Source of the DNA: Chloroflexota bacterium
Lineage (GTDB): Bacteria; Chloroflexota; Anaerolineae; UBA4142
Length of the DNA: 64,000 nt
Assembly: GCA_016208315.1 (NCBI GenBank)
Contig: JACQYF010000176.1
Location: forward strand, 1 to 64,000
Direction of reading: 5' to 3'
Shown: positions 18,098 to 27,226 of the stretch, piece by piece
Numbering within the stretch: the first letter of the stretch is position 1
Layout of the letters: each line of letters opens with the position of its first letter
Made by a program: the position numbers and the translations under genes
Notes under the pieces: model-generated
What the model was told of the DNA's origin: nothing
The model's input: only the letters and a program-made list of their open reading frames with translations
Databases searched by the model: none

Positions 18098-19564
18098 TTA
18101 CTCCGTTTTCAAGGTTAGCGCGCAATTGATCGCTTGACCATCGGCAACGATATAACGAACCTCAAAGAATTTTTCACGCGGTCGGACTTGGAACTCAGCC
18201 GCATCCGTTTCGACGCGCGCCGATAGATTCGGCAAGCGCCAAACGTTTCGCTCGATACTCGCGCCGGGCGCGTGAACGAGAAACGCAATCTCGCTCGTCG
18301 TCGAAATCTCCAAGCGATTTTTGCCGGCGCGCGCATCCACGGGTTCAAGATAGAACGCGCGCACCCAGCCGATGTGGTCCGCATCAATGCGCCAGTGAAT
18401 CGTCGCCGGGTGCAGTTGATTGGACGGCGGCGGCGTGCGGCTGGTAAATTCTGCGCCGATCATGCGGTCCTCGCCCAGCCACGCGGTTGCCACGCGCCGC
18501 GGCGCATCGGCAACGACGCGCTCGATCTGCCGCTCGCCGCGAAAGGCGCGAAAGTGCGCCAACGCATCCTCTGGGATTTGCGCGCCGATAAAGGCGATCG
18601 GCGGGACAAACCCAATATCGTGTTCATGCTCAAAGGGCTGATCGGTGTCCGGAAAGGGCGCAATCGCCTTATCGGTGGCGAGACGCAGCCAAATTCCAAT
18701 CACCGAAACGTAATCGAGCATGTTCATGCCGTAACTGCGGTCATACGGTCCCGCGAGGTTGCGCAAACCGGCGTGATAGAATTGCGCCACATCGCGCCAG
18801 AGGATCGTTTCCATTTCGCCGCCGAGTTGCGCCAACACGGGCGAGAGCGCAGGATACGAGCGCCACAACGCGAGCGCGTACAAGTCCACGCCATAATACG
18901 TCGGCGAGTTGTATTCGGCAAATCCGCCGTGTTGCTGGAAGAGGCGATAGACCTCGCGCGCCATCCGTTCGCCTTCTTCAAACCACAATGGCTCGTAAAA
19001 GCGTTTGCCCGCAAAGCACAGCATGAACGCGTGCATCAGCGCAATGTTCGTGTACGCGGCGCTCAAGCCGCGCGCCAGCGCGCCATCTACCGCGCGGCGA
19101 ATCGCCGCATCCATTCTTTGAATCAACACTGGCGACAGTTGCTCAGGATATTCGAGCAGAACGAGCGCAAGCGCCGTGACGATAAACTCGCGCCAGTTGG
19201 GGTCATAGTCGCGCCAGATAACCGCATCGTGGGGCGGATACGGTTCTTCCGGCGCGCGAAAGAACGTACCGTGAAAGACGCGCGTGGGCGCATCGAATTG
19301 ATAATCGAGCACCGCGTCGAGGACGCGAACGGCGCGCGCCGCATCGCCAGGCCCATTCCGCATCAACAAGCCAAAGCCGTACCACACACTGCCGCGAATC
19401 GAGTGATGCGGCGTCGTCAATTTCGCATCGCCCGCATTCCACAATAGCCGCGCTTGCTCGTCCCACAAATTACTCGCCCAACGCATGGACGCCGTAAACA
19501 AATCGCGCGCGTTCGCGTCTAGCCCATCCAATGGTCTCGTCCCTCGGCGGCGTACTTTTGACAC
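18098..19564 (-). CDS. Orphan toroid-like protein, first gene of the catabolic operon
   Basis: A 488-residue protein, not confidently assigned. It is helix-rich over residues 20-330, with a central motif HGGFAEYNSPTYYGVDLYAL, then a beta-rich C-terminal part (TIHWRIDADHIGWVRAFYLE). That layout, (alpha/alpha) barrel followed by beta-sandwich, is what heparinase/alginate-lyase-type enzymes show, but no catalytic residues could be fixed. No signal peptide. Start is GTG at 19564 with AAAAGG eight bases upstream. The plus-strand operon encodes a larger protein (30539-33127) with a similar GGF-E-S-Y-D-L-AL motif. Probably a cytoplasmic glycan-processing enzyme. Confidence 0.65.
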   Translation of the reverse strand: MSKVRRRGTRPLDGLDANARDLFTASMRWASNLWDEQARLLWNAGDAKLTTPHHSIRGSVWYGFGLLMRNGPGDAARAVRVLDAVLDYQFDAPTRVFHGTFFRAPEEPYPPHDAVIWRDYDPNWREFIVTALALVLLEYPEQLSPVLIQRMDAAIRRAVDGALARGLSAAYTNIALMHAFMLCFAGKRFYEPLWFEEGERMAREVYRLFQQHGGFAEYNSPTYYGVDLYALALWRSYPALSPVLAQLGGEMETILWRDVAQFYHAGLRNLAGPYDRSYGMNMLDYVSVIGIWLRLATDKAIAPFPDTDQPFEHEHDIGFVPPIAFIGAQIPEDALAHFRAFRGERQIERVVADAPRRVATAWLGEDRMIGAEFTSRTPPPSNQLHPATIHWRIDADHIGWVRAFYLEPVDARAGKNRLEISTTSEIAFLVHAPGASIERNVWRLPNLSARVETDAAEFQVRPREKFFEVRYIVADGQAINCALTLKTE

Positions 19565-19589
19565 GCCGTACCTTTTGACCTATACTTGA

Positions 19590-19656
19590 AATAGTCTAGT
19601 CCAGTTTTCCGTGCGCGTCCTCTGTTTTTGGGACATTCATTCGAGATTTTGGAACA
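19590..19656 (-). promoter_or_regulatory. Operator and putative promoter of the minus-strand catabolic operon
   Basis: On the minus strand a 39-bp element (19618-19656) contains TGTTCCAAAA and, 21 bases further on, TGTCCCAAAA, then ACAGAGGA. It matches the element at 23297-23335 at about 31 of 39 positions. Downstream lies a plausible -10 (TAGACTAT, about 19590-19597), putting the start site just before the GTG at 19564. Direct repeats 21 bp apart next to a poor -35 are typical of AraC-type activator sites. The regulator gene starts at 19681 in the opposite direction. Confidence 0.6.
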
Positions 19657-19680
19657 GATTGTCCTTACGTTGGTTATTCC

Positions 19681-22600
19681 ATGACAGACTCTCCTCCTCG
19701 CCGCCGCATTACGATTGGCGTTATTCTGGATAACCTGTCCGGTGAATCGCGCTCCAGTCTGTGGCCCGGCATCGCCGATACCATTCAAGCCCAGGGCGGC
19801 AACCTGGTTTGCTTTACCGGCGGCTATTTGCTCGACCCGCACGATTTCACCCAGCGCGGAAATATCGTCTACGAGATGATTGACAAGGACCAGCTGGACG
19901 GTCTGATCATTTGGACGTCGTCCTTGTCCAGCTATGTCGGGCACGCCAGCATCGAAAGATTCTGCGCGCGGTATCGTCCGCTGCCGATGGTGAGCATCGG
20001 CGGCATCCTCGACAACATCCCCAGCATTATCCTCGATAGCTATCAGGGTATGCGCGACGCGATACTTCATCTCGTCACCGTCCATCGGCGTCGGCGCATT
20101 GCGTTCATTCGCGGTCCGGAGGGACATCGCGATGCGGAAGAGCGGTATCGCGCCTATTGCGATGTGCTGCAAGAGCAGGGCTTTGCTTTTGCGCCGGAGC
20201 TGGTTTCCCCGCCGTTCAAATGGTTCGAGCCCGGCGGCACCCTCATGATCGAGACGCTGCTCGCCGGGCAGCGCATCGCCTTCGATGCCGTCGTCGGCGT
20301 GAACGATAACGTCGCCGTCGAGGCCATCGAAGCGCTGCACGCGCGCGGCCTGCGCGTTCCCGAAGACGTTTCGATTGCCGGCTTTAACAATTCGCCGCTC
20401 AGCCGCGTCGTTACACCTCTGTTGACCACCGTCCCCTGGCGCATGTACGAACGCGGACGCCAAGCCGCCCAATTGATCCTCGCGATGTTGGCCGGCGAAC
20501 CGGTCCCCGCGCAAGTGCTCCTGCCGACGCGCTTGATCGTGCGTCAATCGTGCGGCTGCCAAGACCCCACCGTGACGCAGGCCAAAGTCGAATCGCCTGC
20601 CGCATTGTCCGTCGCCACGATAAACCGCGCCCAGAGTTTGGCGGCGCTCGAGCAAGCCATCGAAGAAAAGGAACGTCCGCCCGAGGCCTGCGCCGAATTC
20701 TTGGATTCGTTTCTGAACGACTTGCAGGAGCAGGCCGCCAACGCCTTTTTGCCGACGCTCGAAAAGATCTTGCGCCAAGTCAGCACAATCGGCGGCGATA
20801 TTTCGGCGTGGCAAGAGGCGATTTCGACTTTGCGGCATCTACTGCTGCCCACACTCTTGCACGATCAACCCACGCTGCTGCGCGCCGAAGACTTGATGCA
20901 TCAAGCGCGCGTGATGATCGGTGAACGGTCGCGGCGGCTGTGCGCGTACAAGGAATGGCAGGCGCGCCAAGAGACCCTGCACTTGCGCCGCATCAATCAC
21001 GGAATGACGAACACGACGAATATCCCCGCGTTGATGAATATTTTGGCGGAAGAATTACCCCCGCTGGGCATTGCGCGTTGTCACCTCGCGTTGTATCAAG
21101 ACCCCACTCAGCCGACCGAAACCTGTCGAGTGGTCATGGCGTTTGACGAGAACGGTCGAATTGAGTTGCCAGCGGAAGGGCAATCCATTCCATCGCGATC
21201 CTTTGCGATGGGCCGCGATCTGCCGAGCGAAGCGCCGTATCACATCTTGGTCATGCCGCTGTATTTCCAAGATGAACCCCTGGGTCTCATTCGATTTAGC
21301 CAACAGCCCATCGGCGACATCTACGAGTTGCTGCAAAACGAGATCAGCACGGCGCTCAAAGGCATTTTGCTGGCGGAACAAAACGCGCGGCTGTATCAGC
21401 AAGCCGTGGAAGCCGAACGTCAAGCGCAAATCGGCAGACAACTGGCCGAGCAAGCCGACGATCTCAAGAGCAGTTTCCTTTCTATGGTGAGCCACGAGTT
21501 ACTGACGCCGCTGGTGTTACTGGTCGGCTTGAGCGAAATGCTGCTGCGTAAACGCACCGGCGATCAACTCGCCTTGCCCGAATCTTTTCGTTCCGATCTC
21601 ACGCGCATCCATCTCAGCGCGCAACAGCTTGGCAATCTCATCCGCGATGTGTTGGATTTGGCGCGTAGCCAGATGGGGCAATTGCATTTGGCGAAAAAGC
21701 CGCTGGACCTGCGCGAGACGGTCAAGACCGTGGCCCTGGTCGGCGCGGACATCGCGCGCGACAAAGGATTGGATTGGCAATTGGTGATTCCCGAACAGTT
21801 GCCGATGGTGGACGGCGATTCGTCGCGCCTGCAGCAAGTAATTTTGAATTTGATCACCAACGCGGTCAAGTTCACGAGCCAGGGCTATGTCAGACTGGCG
21901 GTCGAATCGCACGATCAAACTGTCACCGTCAGCGTGAGCGATACCGGACTGGGTGTGCCGCAGCCAGAGCAAGAGGCGATCTTCGACGAATTCCGACAAT
22001 CGGAGCGGACCGTCGCGCGTGGCTATGGCGGGCTGGGCATCGGGCTAGCCATCTGCCGACAACTCGTGGAACTGCACGGCGGCCAAATCGGTATCCGTGC
22101 GTCCGGCGAAGAAAACGCCGGCTCGACGTTTTATTTCACGCTGCCCGTGCTGAGTGAGCAACCCTCGGACCCGTCCAGCCCCAAGCCCTGTTCGGACGTC
22201 GTGTTGGTGTTAAGCGAGCGCGCGAATCAGTGCGCGCGTTTGCATGAATTTTTGACGCGCGAAGGATTCCACGTCCAAGCGCTCGGCATCGCCGAAACGC
22301 CCGAGTGGTTCGCGCAGGTGTTGGCTATCGCGCCGGGCGCAATTGTGTTGGATGTTCAATCTACGTTGGCGCATGGATGGCAGGTGATCGAGCGGCTCAA
22401 AGACAATCCGTTCACGCATGCGATCCCCGTATTGTTCTATTCGCTCCCCACCGCGGACCTCGGCGCCATGGTGACCGTTGACTATCTGACCAAGCCGCTG
22501 GACGCCACGACGCTGATCCAAACGCTGCAACGCTTCGGTCTGGAGCATGACGCGAGCGATTCGAGAAAAACCATCCTGGTCGTAGACGACGACCCGGCGA

Positions 22601-23274
22601 TTCTGGAAATGCACTCGCGCATCGTTCAAGATTTTCTGCCCGATTGTCGCGTGCTTCAAGCGGCAAACGGACGCGCGGCGTTAGAGCGCATGGCGCGCGA
22701 AACGCCGTCGCTCGTGCTGCTCGATCTAAGGATGCCGGAACTGGACGGCATGGGTGTGCTGGCGGCAATGCAAGAAAGTGTCAAGTCGCGGGGCGTGCCG
22801 GTCATCGTGCTGACCGCGCAAACCCTGACCCACAACGAGCTAGCGCATCTGAATCAGAGTGTTGCCGCGGTTCTGCAAAAAGGTCTGTTCACGACCGAAG
22901 AAACCCTTGCCCACATCCAACAGAGCTTGGCGCGCAACAAACGCTTGGGCAGTGAAGCGCGCCGAATCGTTGCCAAGATAGTCGCCTTTATCCACGAGCG
23001 CTATGCGGAGCCGATCTCGCGCGAAGAGATGGCGTCCCATGTCGGCATCAGCGCGCGCCATTTGACGCGCTGTTTCCACCAAGAGATGGGAATCTCCCCG
23101 ATCACCTATCTCAACCGCTATCGCGTCAAAAAAGCCAAACAACTTTTGGAAGCGGGCGAGCGGAATATTACAGAGATCGCCGCGGCGGTTGGATTTTCAA
23201 GCAGCAATTATTTCACCGACGCCTTTCGACGCGAAATCGGAATGTCCCCCCGCGACTATCGCCGCGGACGCTAA
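19681..23274 (+). CDS. One-piece hybrid regulator: LacI-like sensor, histidine kinase, two receivers, AraC output
   Basis: A 1197-residue protein without signal peptide or membrane segments, so cytoplasmic. Domains: a LacI-type periplasmic-binding-like sugar sensor (residues 1-300, RRRITIGVILDNLSGES to SIAGFNNSPLSRV) lacking the LacI HTH; a linker and GAF-like region (about 430-570); a histidine kinase with His near residue 605 (SMVSHELLTPLVLL) and N-box LNLITNAVKF near 720; a receiver with Asp near 891 (IVLDVQS) but no acidic pair; a complete receiver with Asp near 1015 (LLDLRMPELDG); and an AraC-type double HTH (1093-1197, ending in GMSPRDYRRGR). It likely senses an imported sugar and activates the two flanking operons, whose starts share a 39-bp element. 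Such hybrids are known from Bacteroidota and Chloroflexota. Confidence 0.93.
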   Translation: MTDSPPRRRITIGVILDNLSGESRSSLWPGIADTIQAQGGNLVCFTGGYLLDPHDFTQRGNIVYEMIDKDQLDGLIIWTSSLSSYVGHASIERFCARYRPLPMVSIGGILDNIPSIILDSYQGMRDAILHLVTVHRRRRIAFIRGPEGHRDAEERYRAYCDVLQEQGFAFAPELVSPPFKWFEPGGTLMIETLLAGQRIAFDAVVGVNDNVAVEAIEALHARGLRVPEDVSIAGFNNSPLSRVVTPLLTTVPWRMYERGRQAAQLILAMLAGEPVPAQVLLPTRLIVRQSCGCQDPTVTQAKVESPAALSVATINRAQSLAALEQAIEEKERPPEACAEFLDSFLNDLQEQAANAFLPTLEKILRQVSTIGGDISAWQEAISTLRHLLLPTLLHDQPTLLRAEDLMHQARVMIGERSRRLCAYKEWQARQETLHLRRINHGMTNTTNIPALMNILAEELPPLGIARCHLALYQDPTQPTETCRVVMAFDENGRIELPAEGQSIPSRSFAMGRDLPSEAPYHILVMPLYFQDEPLGLIRFSQQPIGDIYELLQNEISTALKGILLAEQNARLYQQAVEAERQAQIGRQLAEQADDLKSSFLSMVSHELLTPLVLLVGLSEMLLRKRTGDQLALPESFRSDLTRIHLSAQQLGNLIRDVLDLARSQMGQLHLAKKPLDLRETVKTVALVGADIARDKGLDWQLVIPEQLPMVDGDSSRLQQVILNLITNAVKFTSQGYVRLAVESHDQTVTVSVSDTGLGVPQPEQEAIFDEFRQSERTVARGYGGLGIGLAICRQLVELHGGQIGIRASGEENAGSTFYFTLPVLSEQPSDPSSPKPCSDVVLVLSERANQCARLHEFLTREGFHVQALGIAETPEWFAQVLAIAPGAIVLDVQSTLAHGWQVIERLKDNPFTHAIPVLFYSLPTADLGAMVTVDYLTKPLDATTLIQTLQRFGLEHDASDSRKTILVVDDDPAILEMHSRIVQDFLPDCRVLQAANGRAALERMARETPSLVLLDLRMPELDGMGVLAAMQESVKSRGVPVIVLTAQTLTHNELAHLNQSVAAVLQKGLFTTEETLAHIQQSLARNKRLGSEARRIVAKIVAFIHERYAEPISREEMASHVGISARHLTRCFHQEMGISPITYLNRYRVKKAKQLLEAGERNITEIAAAVGFSSSNYFTDAFRREIGMSPRDYRRGR

Positions 23275-23296
23275 ATACCCTTCCCCCGCGCTATTT

Positions 23297-23360
23297 TGTT
23301 CCAAAATCCTCGACAGATGTCCTAAAAACAGAGGACGCCGCCCCCAATCCGGTATAGAAT
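23297..23360 (+). promoter_or_regulatory. Operator and promoter of the plus-strand transport/catabolic operon
   Basis: A 39-bp element (23297-23335) has TGTTCCAAAA at 23297 and TGTCCTAAAA at 23318, exactly 21 bases apart, then ACAGAGGA. A likely -10, TATAGAAT, is at 23353-23360, which places the -35 position inside the AGAGGA part; that hexamer is far from consensus, as expected for an activator-dependent promoter. The same element in inverted orientation precedes the catabolic operon at 19618-19656. Confidence 0.65.
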
Positions 23361-23409
23361 TTTATGGGAGTTATTTGCCGCGTTGAATTTCTCCGATGGG
23401 ATTAATTCC

Positions 23410-24909
23410 ATGCCTCAAACGATCATGATCGGCGCCAAGGATCCAAACATCGCTTATCTCCTGCAACGCTACGCCGAAGAGAGCGGATTTCAGACCCTGC
23501 ACGCCTCTTCGGGCAAAGAGGTGCTTGACCAGGCGCGGCGGCTGCAACCGCAGCTCATTATCTTGGATATCGAACACGGCAGCCAAGCCGAGTGTCAGGT
23601 GGCGCGCCAATTGAAGACCAGTTCAACCACCCGTCACATCCCCATCGTGATCTACTCTTACCTCGACGAACTCCCCGATGCGTTGCGGGTAGACGTGGAT
23701 GGATGGTGGCTCAAATCCGTGATGTATGCCGACTTTGTGGAAATCGTCAAGCGCATTGGCTTGAATCCGGCGGCCCGCGCGTCCAGTCCACGCGGCGCAG
23801 GCAACCATCGAACCACCACGGCGCGCCACATTCGAGAAGGAGTCCCGGTGATCGGAAATACTCAAACGGACAAAACCCTGCTCCAAGTCAACGGCCTCAA
23901 AATGCACTTTGCCATCAAGCGCGGTTTTCTCGCATCGCGCACCGTGGGCTATGTCAAAGCAGTTGACGACGTGAGTTTTTTCATCCGCGAAGGCGAAACG
24001 CTGGGGCTGGTCGGCGAAAGCGGTTGCGGCAAGACCACCACGGGGCGCCTGGTCTTGCGCGCCTATAATCCGACCGCGGGCGACGTGTGGTTTAGGGATC
24101 GCAAACTGGGACGCGTCAACATTCCAACCCTGGATAAATCCCAACTCGCGCAATTGCGCCAGAACATGCAGTTGATCTTTCAAGACCCCTACTCGTCGCT
24201 CAATCCCCGCATGACCTTGTTGGAGATTGTGGGCGAACCGCTGTACGTCAACAAGGTCGCGCAGGGCAGCGCGCTCAAGGACCGCGTCGCGGAACTTTTG
24301 CGCGTGGTCGGATTGCGCCCCGAATATATGAGCCGTTATCCGCACGCCTTTAGCGGCGGTCAGCGTCAGCGCATAGGCGTGGCGCGCGCCCTCGCGCTCA
24401 ATCCGCAACTGATCGTCTGCGATGAGCCGGTTTCCGCGCTCGACGTTTCCGTGCAAGCGCAAATCCTCAATCTCCTTCAAGAACTGCAAGAGAAATTCGG
24501 ACTCACCTATTTATTTATCTCGCACGACCTCAGCGTCGTCGAACACATCAGCAACCGCGTCGCCGTGATGTACGTAGGCAAGCTCGTGGAACACGCTCCG
24601 ACGGACGAGCTATTCATCAACCCCAAGCACCCCTATACCGAAGCATTGCTCTCGGCGGTTCCGAAACCCGACCCGCGCGTTCGTACCGAACCGATTGTGA
24701 TGCCCGGCGAAGTCGCCGACCCGGCTCACCCGCCGAGCGGCTGCTATTTCCACCCGCGCTGCCGCTATCGAGTAGAGCAATGTGAGCAGGAGGAACCGAC
24801 CCTGAAACAAATCGCTCCAGATCACTTTGTCAGTTGTCATCGCGCGCACGAACTGCAACTGACCGGAGTCGTAGGGAGTGAGGACGCAAAGGAGGTGGAC
24901 ATCGGATAA
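23410..24909 (+). CDS. Receiver domain fused to an OppF/DppF-type ABC transporter ATPase
   Basis: A 499-residue protein. Residues 1-120 form a receiver-like domain ([34 protein letters not shown] with the acceptor Asp, and Lys in [12 protein letters not shown]). From about residue 150 it is a complete oligopeptide-type ATPase: Walker [20 protein letters not shown]-loop [14 protein letters not shown], signature [15 protein letters not shown], Walker [15 protein letters not shown]-loop [10 protein letters not shown], and the C-terminal Cys-rich [15 protein letters not shown]. Inside the gene, GAGAAGGAG and a GTG at 23848 in the same frame could start a free 353-residue ATPase of normal length. 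ATG 23410 is preferred to an upstream TTG. First gene of the importer operon. Confidence 0.88.
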   Translation: MPQTIMIGAKDPNIAYLLQRYAEESGFQTLHASSGKEVLDQARRLQPQLIILDIEHGSQAECQVARQLKTSSTTRHIPIVIYSYLDELPDALRVDVDGWWLKSVMYADFVEIVKRIGLNPAARASSPRGAGNHRTTTARHIREGVPVIGNTQTDKTLLQVNGLKMHFAIKRGFLASRTVGYVKAVDDVSFFIREGETLGLVGESGCGKTTTGRLVLRAYNPTAGDVWFRDRKLGRVNIPTLDKSQLAQLRQNMQLIFQDPYSSLNPRMTLLEIVGEPLYVNKVAQGSALKDRVAELLRVVGLRPEYMSRYPHAFSGGQRQRIGVARALALNPQLIVCDEPVSALDVSVQAQILNLLQELQEKFGLTYLFISHDLSVVEHISNRVAVMYVGKLVEHAPTDELFINPKHPYTEALLSAVPKPDPRVRTEPIVMPGEVADPAHPPSGCYFHPRCRYRVEQCEQEEPTLKQIAPDHFVSCHRAHELQLTGVVGSEDAKEVDIG

Positions 24910-24978
24910 GACGCAATCTATTCGCCGATTGGTACGTACAAGATCGTCAACTGCACGTGAATCCAATGGAGGAATCGT

Positions 24979-27078
24979 ATGAAGCAGCACCGAAGCATCT
25001 CCCGTCGTGAGTTCTTACGGCTGTCTGCGGTAACCGCAGTCGGAACCATCGTCGCGGCCTGCGCGCCGGCGCCCACTCCAATTCCGCCCACCGCGGTCCC
25101 GCCGACCTCCGCGCCGCTCCCGACAGCCGTTCCCCCAACGTCGGCGCCCGCGGCCACGACCGCGCCCTCGGCCGTGCCGCCAACTGCCATCCCAGCCGCC
25201 AAGTACAAAGAAGCCCCGGCGCTCGCCGAGTTGGTCAAAGCCGGCAAGTTGCCCGCCGTGGATGCGCGCCTACCCAAAAACCCGATGGTCATGGTCGGGT
25301 ACGAAGGCGTCGGCAAGTACGGCGGAACATGGCGCCGCGCGTTCCAAGGTGTCTCCGATACCTGGGGTCCCACCAAGGTCGTTGACCGCGCCTGGGGATG
25401 GTTCGACAAGAACCTGAACCTGATTCCCCGCCAGCTTGAATCGTGGAGCGTCAGTCCAGACGGCAAAGTGTGGACGATCAAGATGCGCCAGGGTCTCAAG
25501 TGGTCCGATGGCAAGGCAGAATACACCACCGACGACATTGCCTTCTGGTGGAAGAACGAGCTCCAAAACAAAAAACTCACCCCGGGCGTCCAAACGATTT
25601 GGACCGACCCAGACAAGACCTACTGCAAGTTTGAGGCGGTAGACAAGTACACCGCGACCTTCACCTATGGCAAGCCCAAGCCGATGTTCATTTACAATAT
25701 GACCCGCGGCGGCACCGGCGGCGGCGCAACCATCGCACCTCTTCCCGTCTCACCCAGCCACTATATGAAAGAGTTCCACGAAGATACAACGTCGAACAAG
25801 GATGCCCTGGCGGCGGACGTCAAAAAGCGCGGGTTCACAGACTGGCAAACGTACTATATGCAGTTCGCCAGGCAATGGAATATGAATCCCGACCGACCCA
25901 CCCTCGGCGCGTGGCTTGCGAAGGGTACCCTCCAAGACGAAGTGCTTGTCATGGAGCGAAATCCGTATTTCTTCGGTGTGGATAGTCAAGGCAATCAACT
26001 TCCCTACATTGACAAGGTCACTCACCGCCTGTTTCAATCGTCCGCGCCCGACGTGTTCACCCTCCGTATCACCAATGGCGAGATTGACATGCAATATCGC
26101 CACACGCAGATCAACAACCTGCCGGTCTACAAGGCCAGCGAGGCAAAGGGTGATTACAAGGTGGTACTGGGCGCGCTGGCCAGTCACGTCGCGATCGCCT
26201 GCAACCTAACCACGAAGAACAAACCGCTCGCCGAGTTCTTCAATCAGCGCGATGCGCGTATCGCCATGTCGCTGGCGGTCAACCGCGACAACATGAACCA
26301 GTTGGTCTACAACGGGCTGCTCACGCCGCGCCAGTACAGCCCCACTAAGGCATCGCCGCAGTTCTATGACAAACTCTCTAACGCCTACATCAAATACGAC
26401 CCGGACACGGCGAACAAGATGTTGGACGCGCTCGGTTACACCAAGAAAGACGCAAACGGCATTCGCTTGTACCGCGATGGCAGCGGTCCGATCAGTTTCG
26501 CCGTTGAAAGCACCAGCGCCACCGGCACAACGGATGCCGATGCGATCAACTTGATGAGCAAAGACCTGTTAAAGATCGGCGTCCAAGCCACCTACAAGTT
26601 TGTCGAACGGTCGCTCTACACCCAGCACTATACCGCCAACGACATCGAAGCCGGCTGGTTTGGGGCTGACCGCGCGCTGTTGCCAATCGTGCCGGAAGCG
26701 ATCATCTTCCGAGGCGTACAGCCGGACCGACCGTGGTGTCCGGGCTGGTGGTACTACTACACCGAGCCAAAAAACGTCAACGCGGTCAAGCCGCCGGATG
26801 GGCACTGGATCTACAATATCTGGAAGATCTGGGATGAAGAAGTCATCACCCAGCCGGATCCCGCCAAGCAAACAGCGGCTTTCAAGAAAATCCTCGACAT
26901 CTGGGCGACCGAACTGCCCATGATCACCTTCCTCGGCGAGCTGCCTGCGCCGACCATCGTCAAGAACGGCTTTAAGGGCTATCTCCCCGGAATGCCGAAC
27001 GACGATACGGTCGGCGACGAGCAATTCGCACAGGGCGAGACGTACTTCTGGGACGACCCCAGCAAGCACAGTAGTTAG
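24979..27078 (+). CDS. ABC transporter solute-binding lipoprotein, family 5
   Basis: A 699-residue extracytoplasmic binding protein of the peptide/nickel/oligosaccharide type (SBP_bac_5). The N-terminus has a twin-Arg sequence (SRREFLRLSAVTAVG) and a lipobox ending in VAAC, then a Thr/Pro/Ala-rich linker (PPTAVPPTSAP repeats) before the mature domain. Family hallmarks: YGGTWRRAFQGVSDTWGPT, LESWSVSPDGKVWTIKMRQG, LKWSDGKAEYTTDDI. In thermophilic and anaerobic bacteria close relatives bind xylo-, manno- or pectic oligosaccharides rather than peptides, which suits this operon. Length exceeds the usual 500-600 residues. Confidence 0.92.
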   Translation: MKQHRSISRREFLRLSAVTAVGTIVAACAPAPTPIPPTAVPPTSAPLPTAVPPTSAPAATTAPSAVPPTAIPAAKYKEAPALAELVKAGKLPAVDARLPKNPMVMVGYEGVGKYGGTWRRAFQGVSDTWGPTKVVDRAWGWFDKNLNLIPRQLESWSVSPDGKVWTIKMRQGLKWSDGKAEYTTDDIAFWWKNELQNKKLTPGVQTIWTDPDKTYCKFEAVDKYTATFTYGKPKPMFIYNMTRGGTGGGATIAPLPVSPSHYMKEFHEDTTSNKDALAADVKKRGFTDWQTYYMQFARQWNMNPDRPTLGAWLAKGTLQDEVLVMERNPYFFGVDSQGNQLPYIDKVTHRLFQSSAPDVFTLRITNGEIDMQYRHTQINNLPVYKASEAKGDYKVVLGALASHVAIACNLTTKNKPLAEFFNQRDARIAMSLAVNRDNMNQLVYNGLLTPRQYSPTKASPQFYDKLSNAYIKYDPDTANKMLDALGYTKKDANGIRLYRDGSGPISFAVESTSATGTTDADAINLMSKDLLKIGVQATYKFVERSLYTQHYTANDIEAGWFGADRALLPIVPEAIIFRGVQPDRPWCPGWWYYYTEPKNVNAVKPPDGHWIYNIWKIWDEEVITQPDPAKQTAAFKKILDIWATELPMITFLGELPAPTIVKNGFKGYLPGMPNDDTVGDEQFAQGETYFWDDPSKHSS

Positions 27079-27081
27079 TCT

Positions 27082-27172
27082 CTGTCATTTCGACGAACGT
27101 TCTTTGTGAGGAGAAATCCCTTTTCGACACGGCAAGAGATTTCTCCGGCAAAGACCGCCATCGAAATGACAG
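27082..27172. repeat. GTCATTTCGA inverted-repeat element, copy 1
   Basis: About 90 bp bounded by CTGTCATTTCGACGA and TCGAAATGACAG, with an internal GAGAAATC / GATTTCTC pair. A related element sits at 62611-62702. No gene within; it occupies the gap between the binding protein and the first permease. Confidence 0.8.
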
Positions 27173-27177
27173 CTTGA

Positions 27178-27204
27178 GTAGGGGCGGGGTGACCCCGCCC
27201 CTAC
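27178..27204. repeat. 27-bp perfect palindrome, GTAGGGGCGGGG family
   Basis: Thirteen-base arms (GTAGGGGCGGGGT and its complement) around one base. Other full or partial copies are at 2063-2086, 55205-55228 and 58321-58341. Confidence 0.9.
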
Positions 27205-27226
27205 AGACGAGTCTCGGAGGCAGTGT

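Noticed and set aside
19519-20838. A 439-codon minus-strand open frame over the hybrid regulator start
   Set aside because: Antisense to the LacI-like sensor domain, no recognisable domain, and it would bury the operator at 19618.
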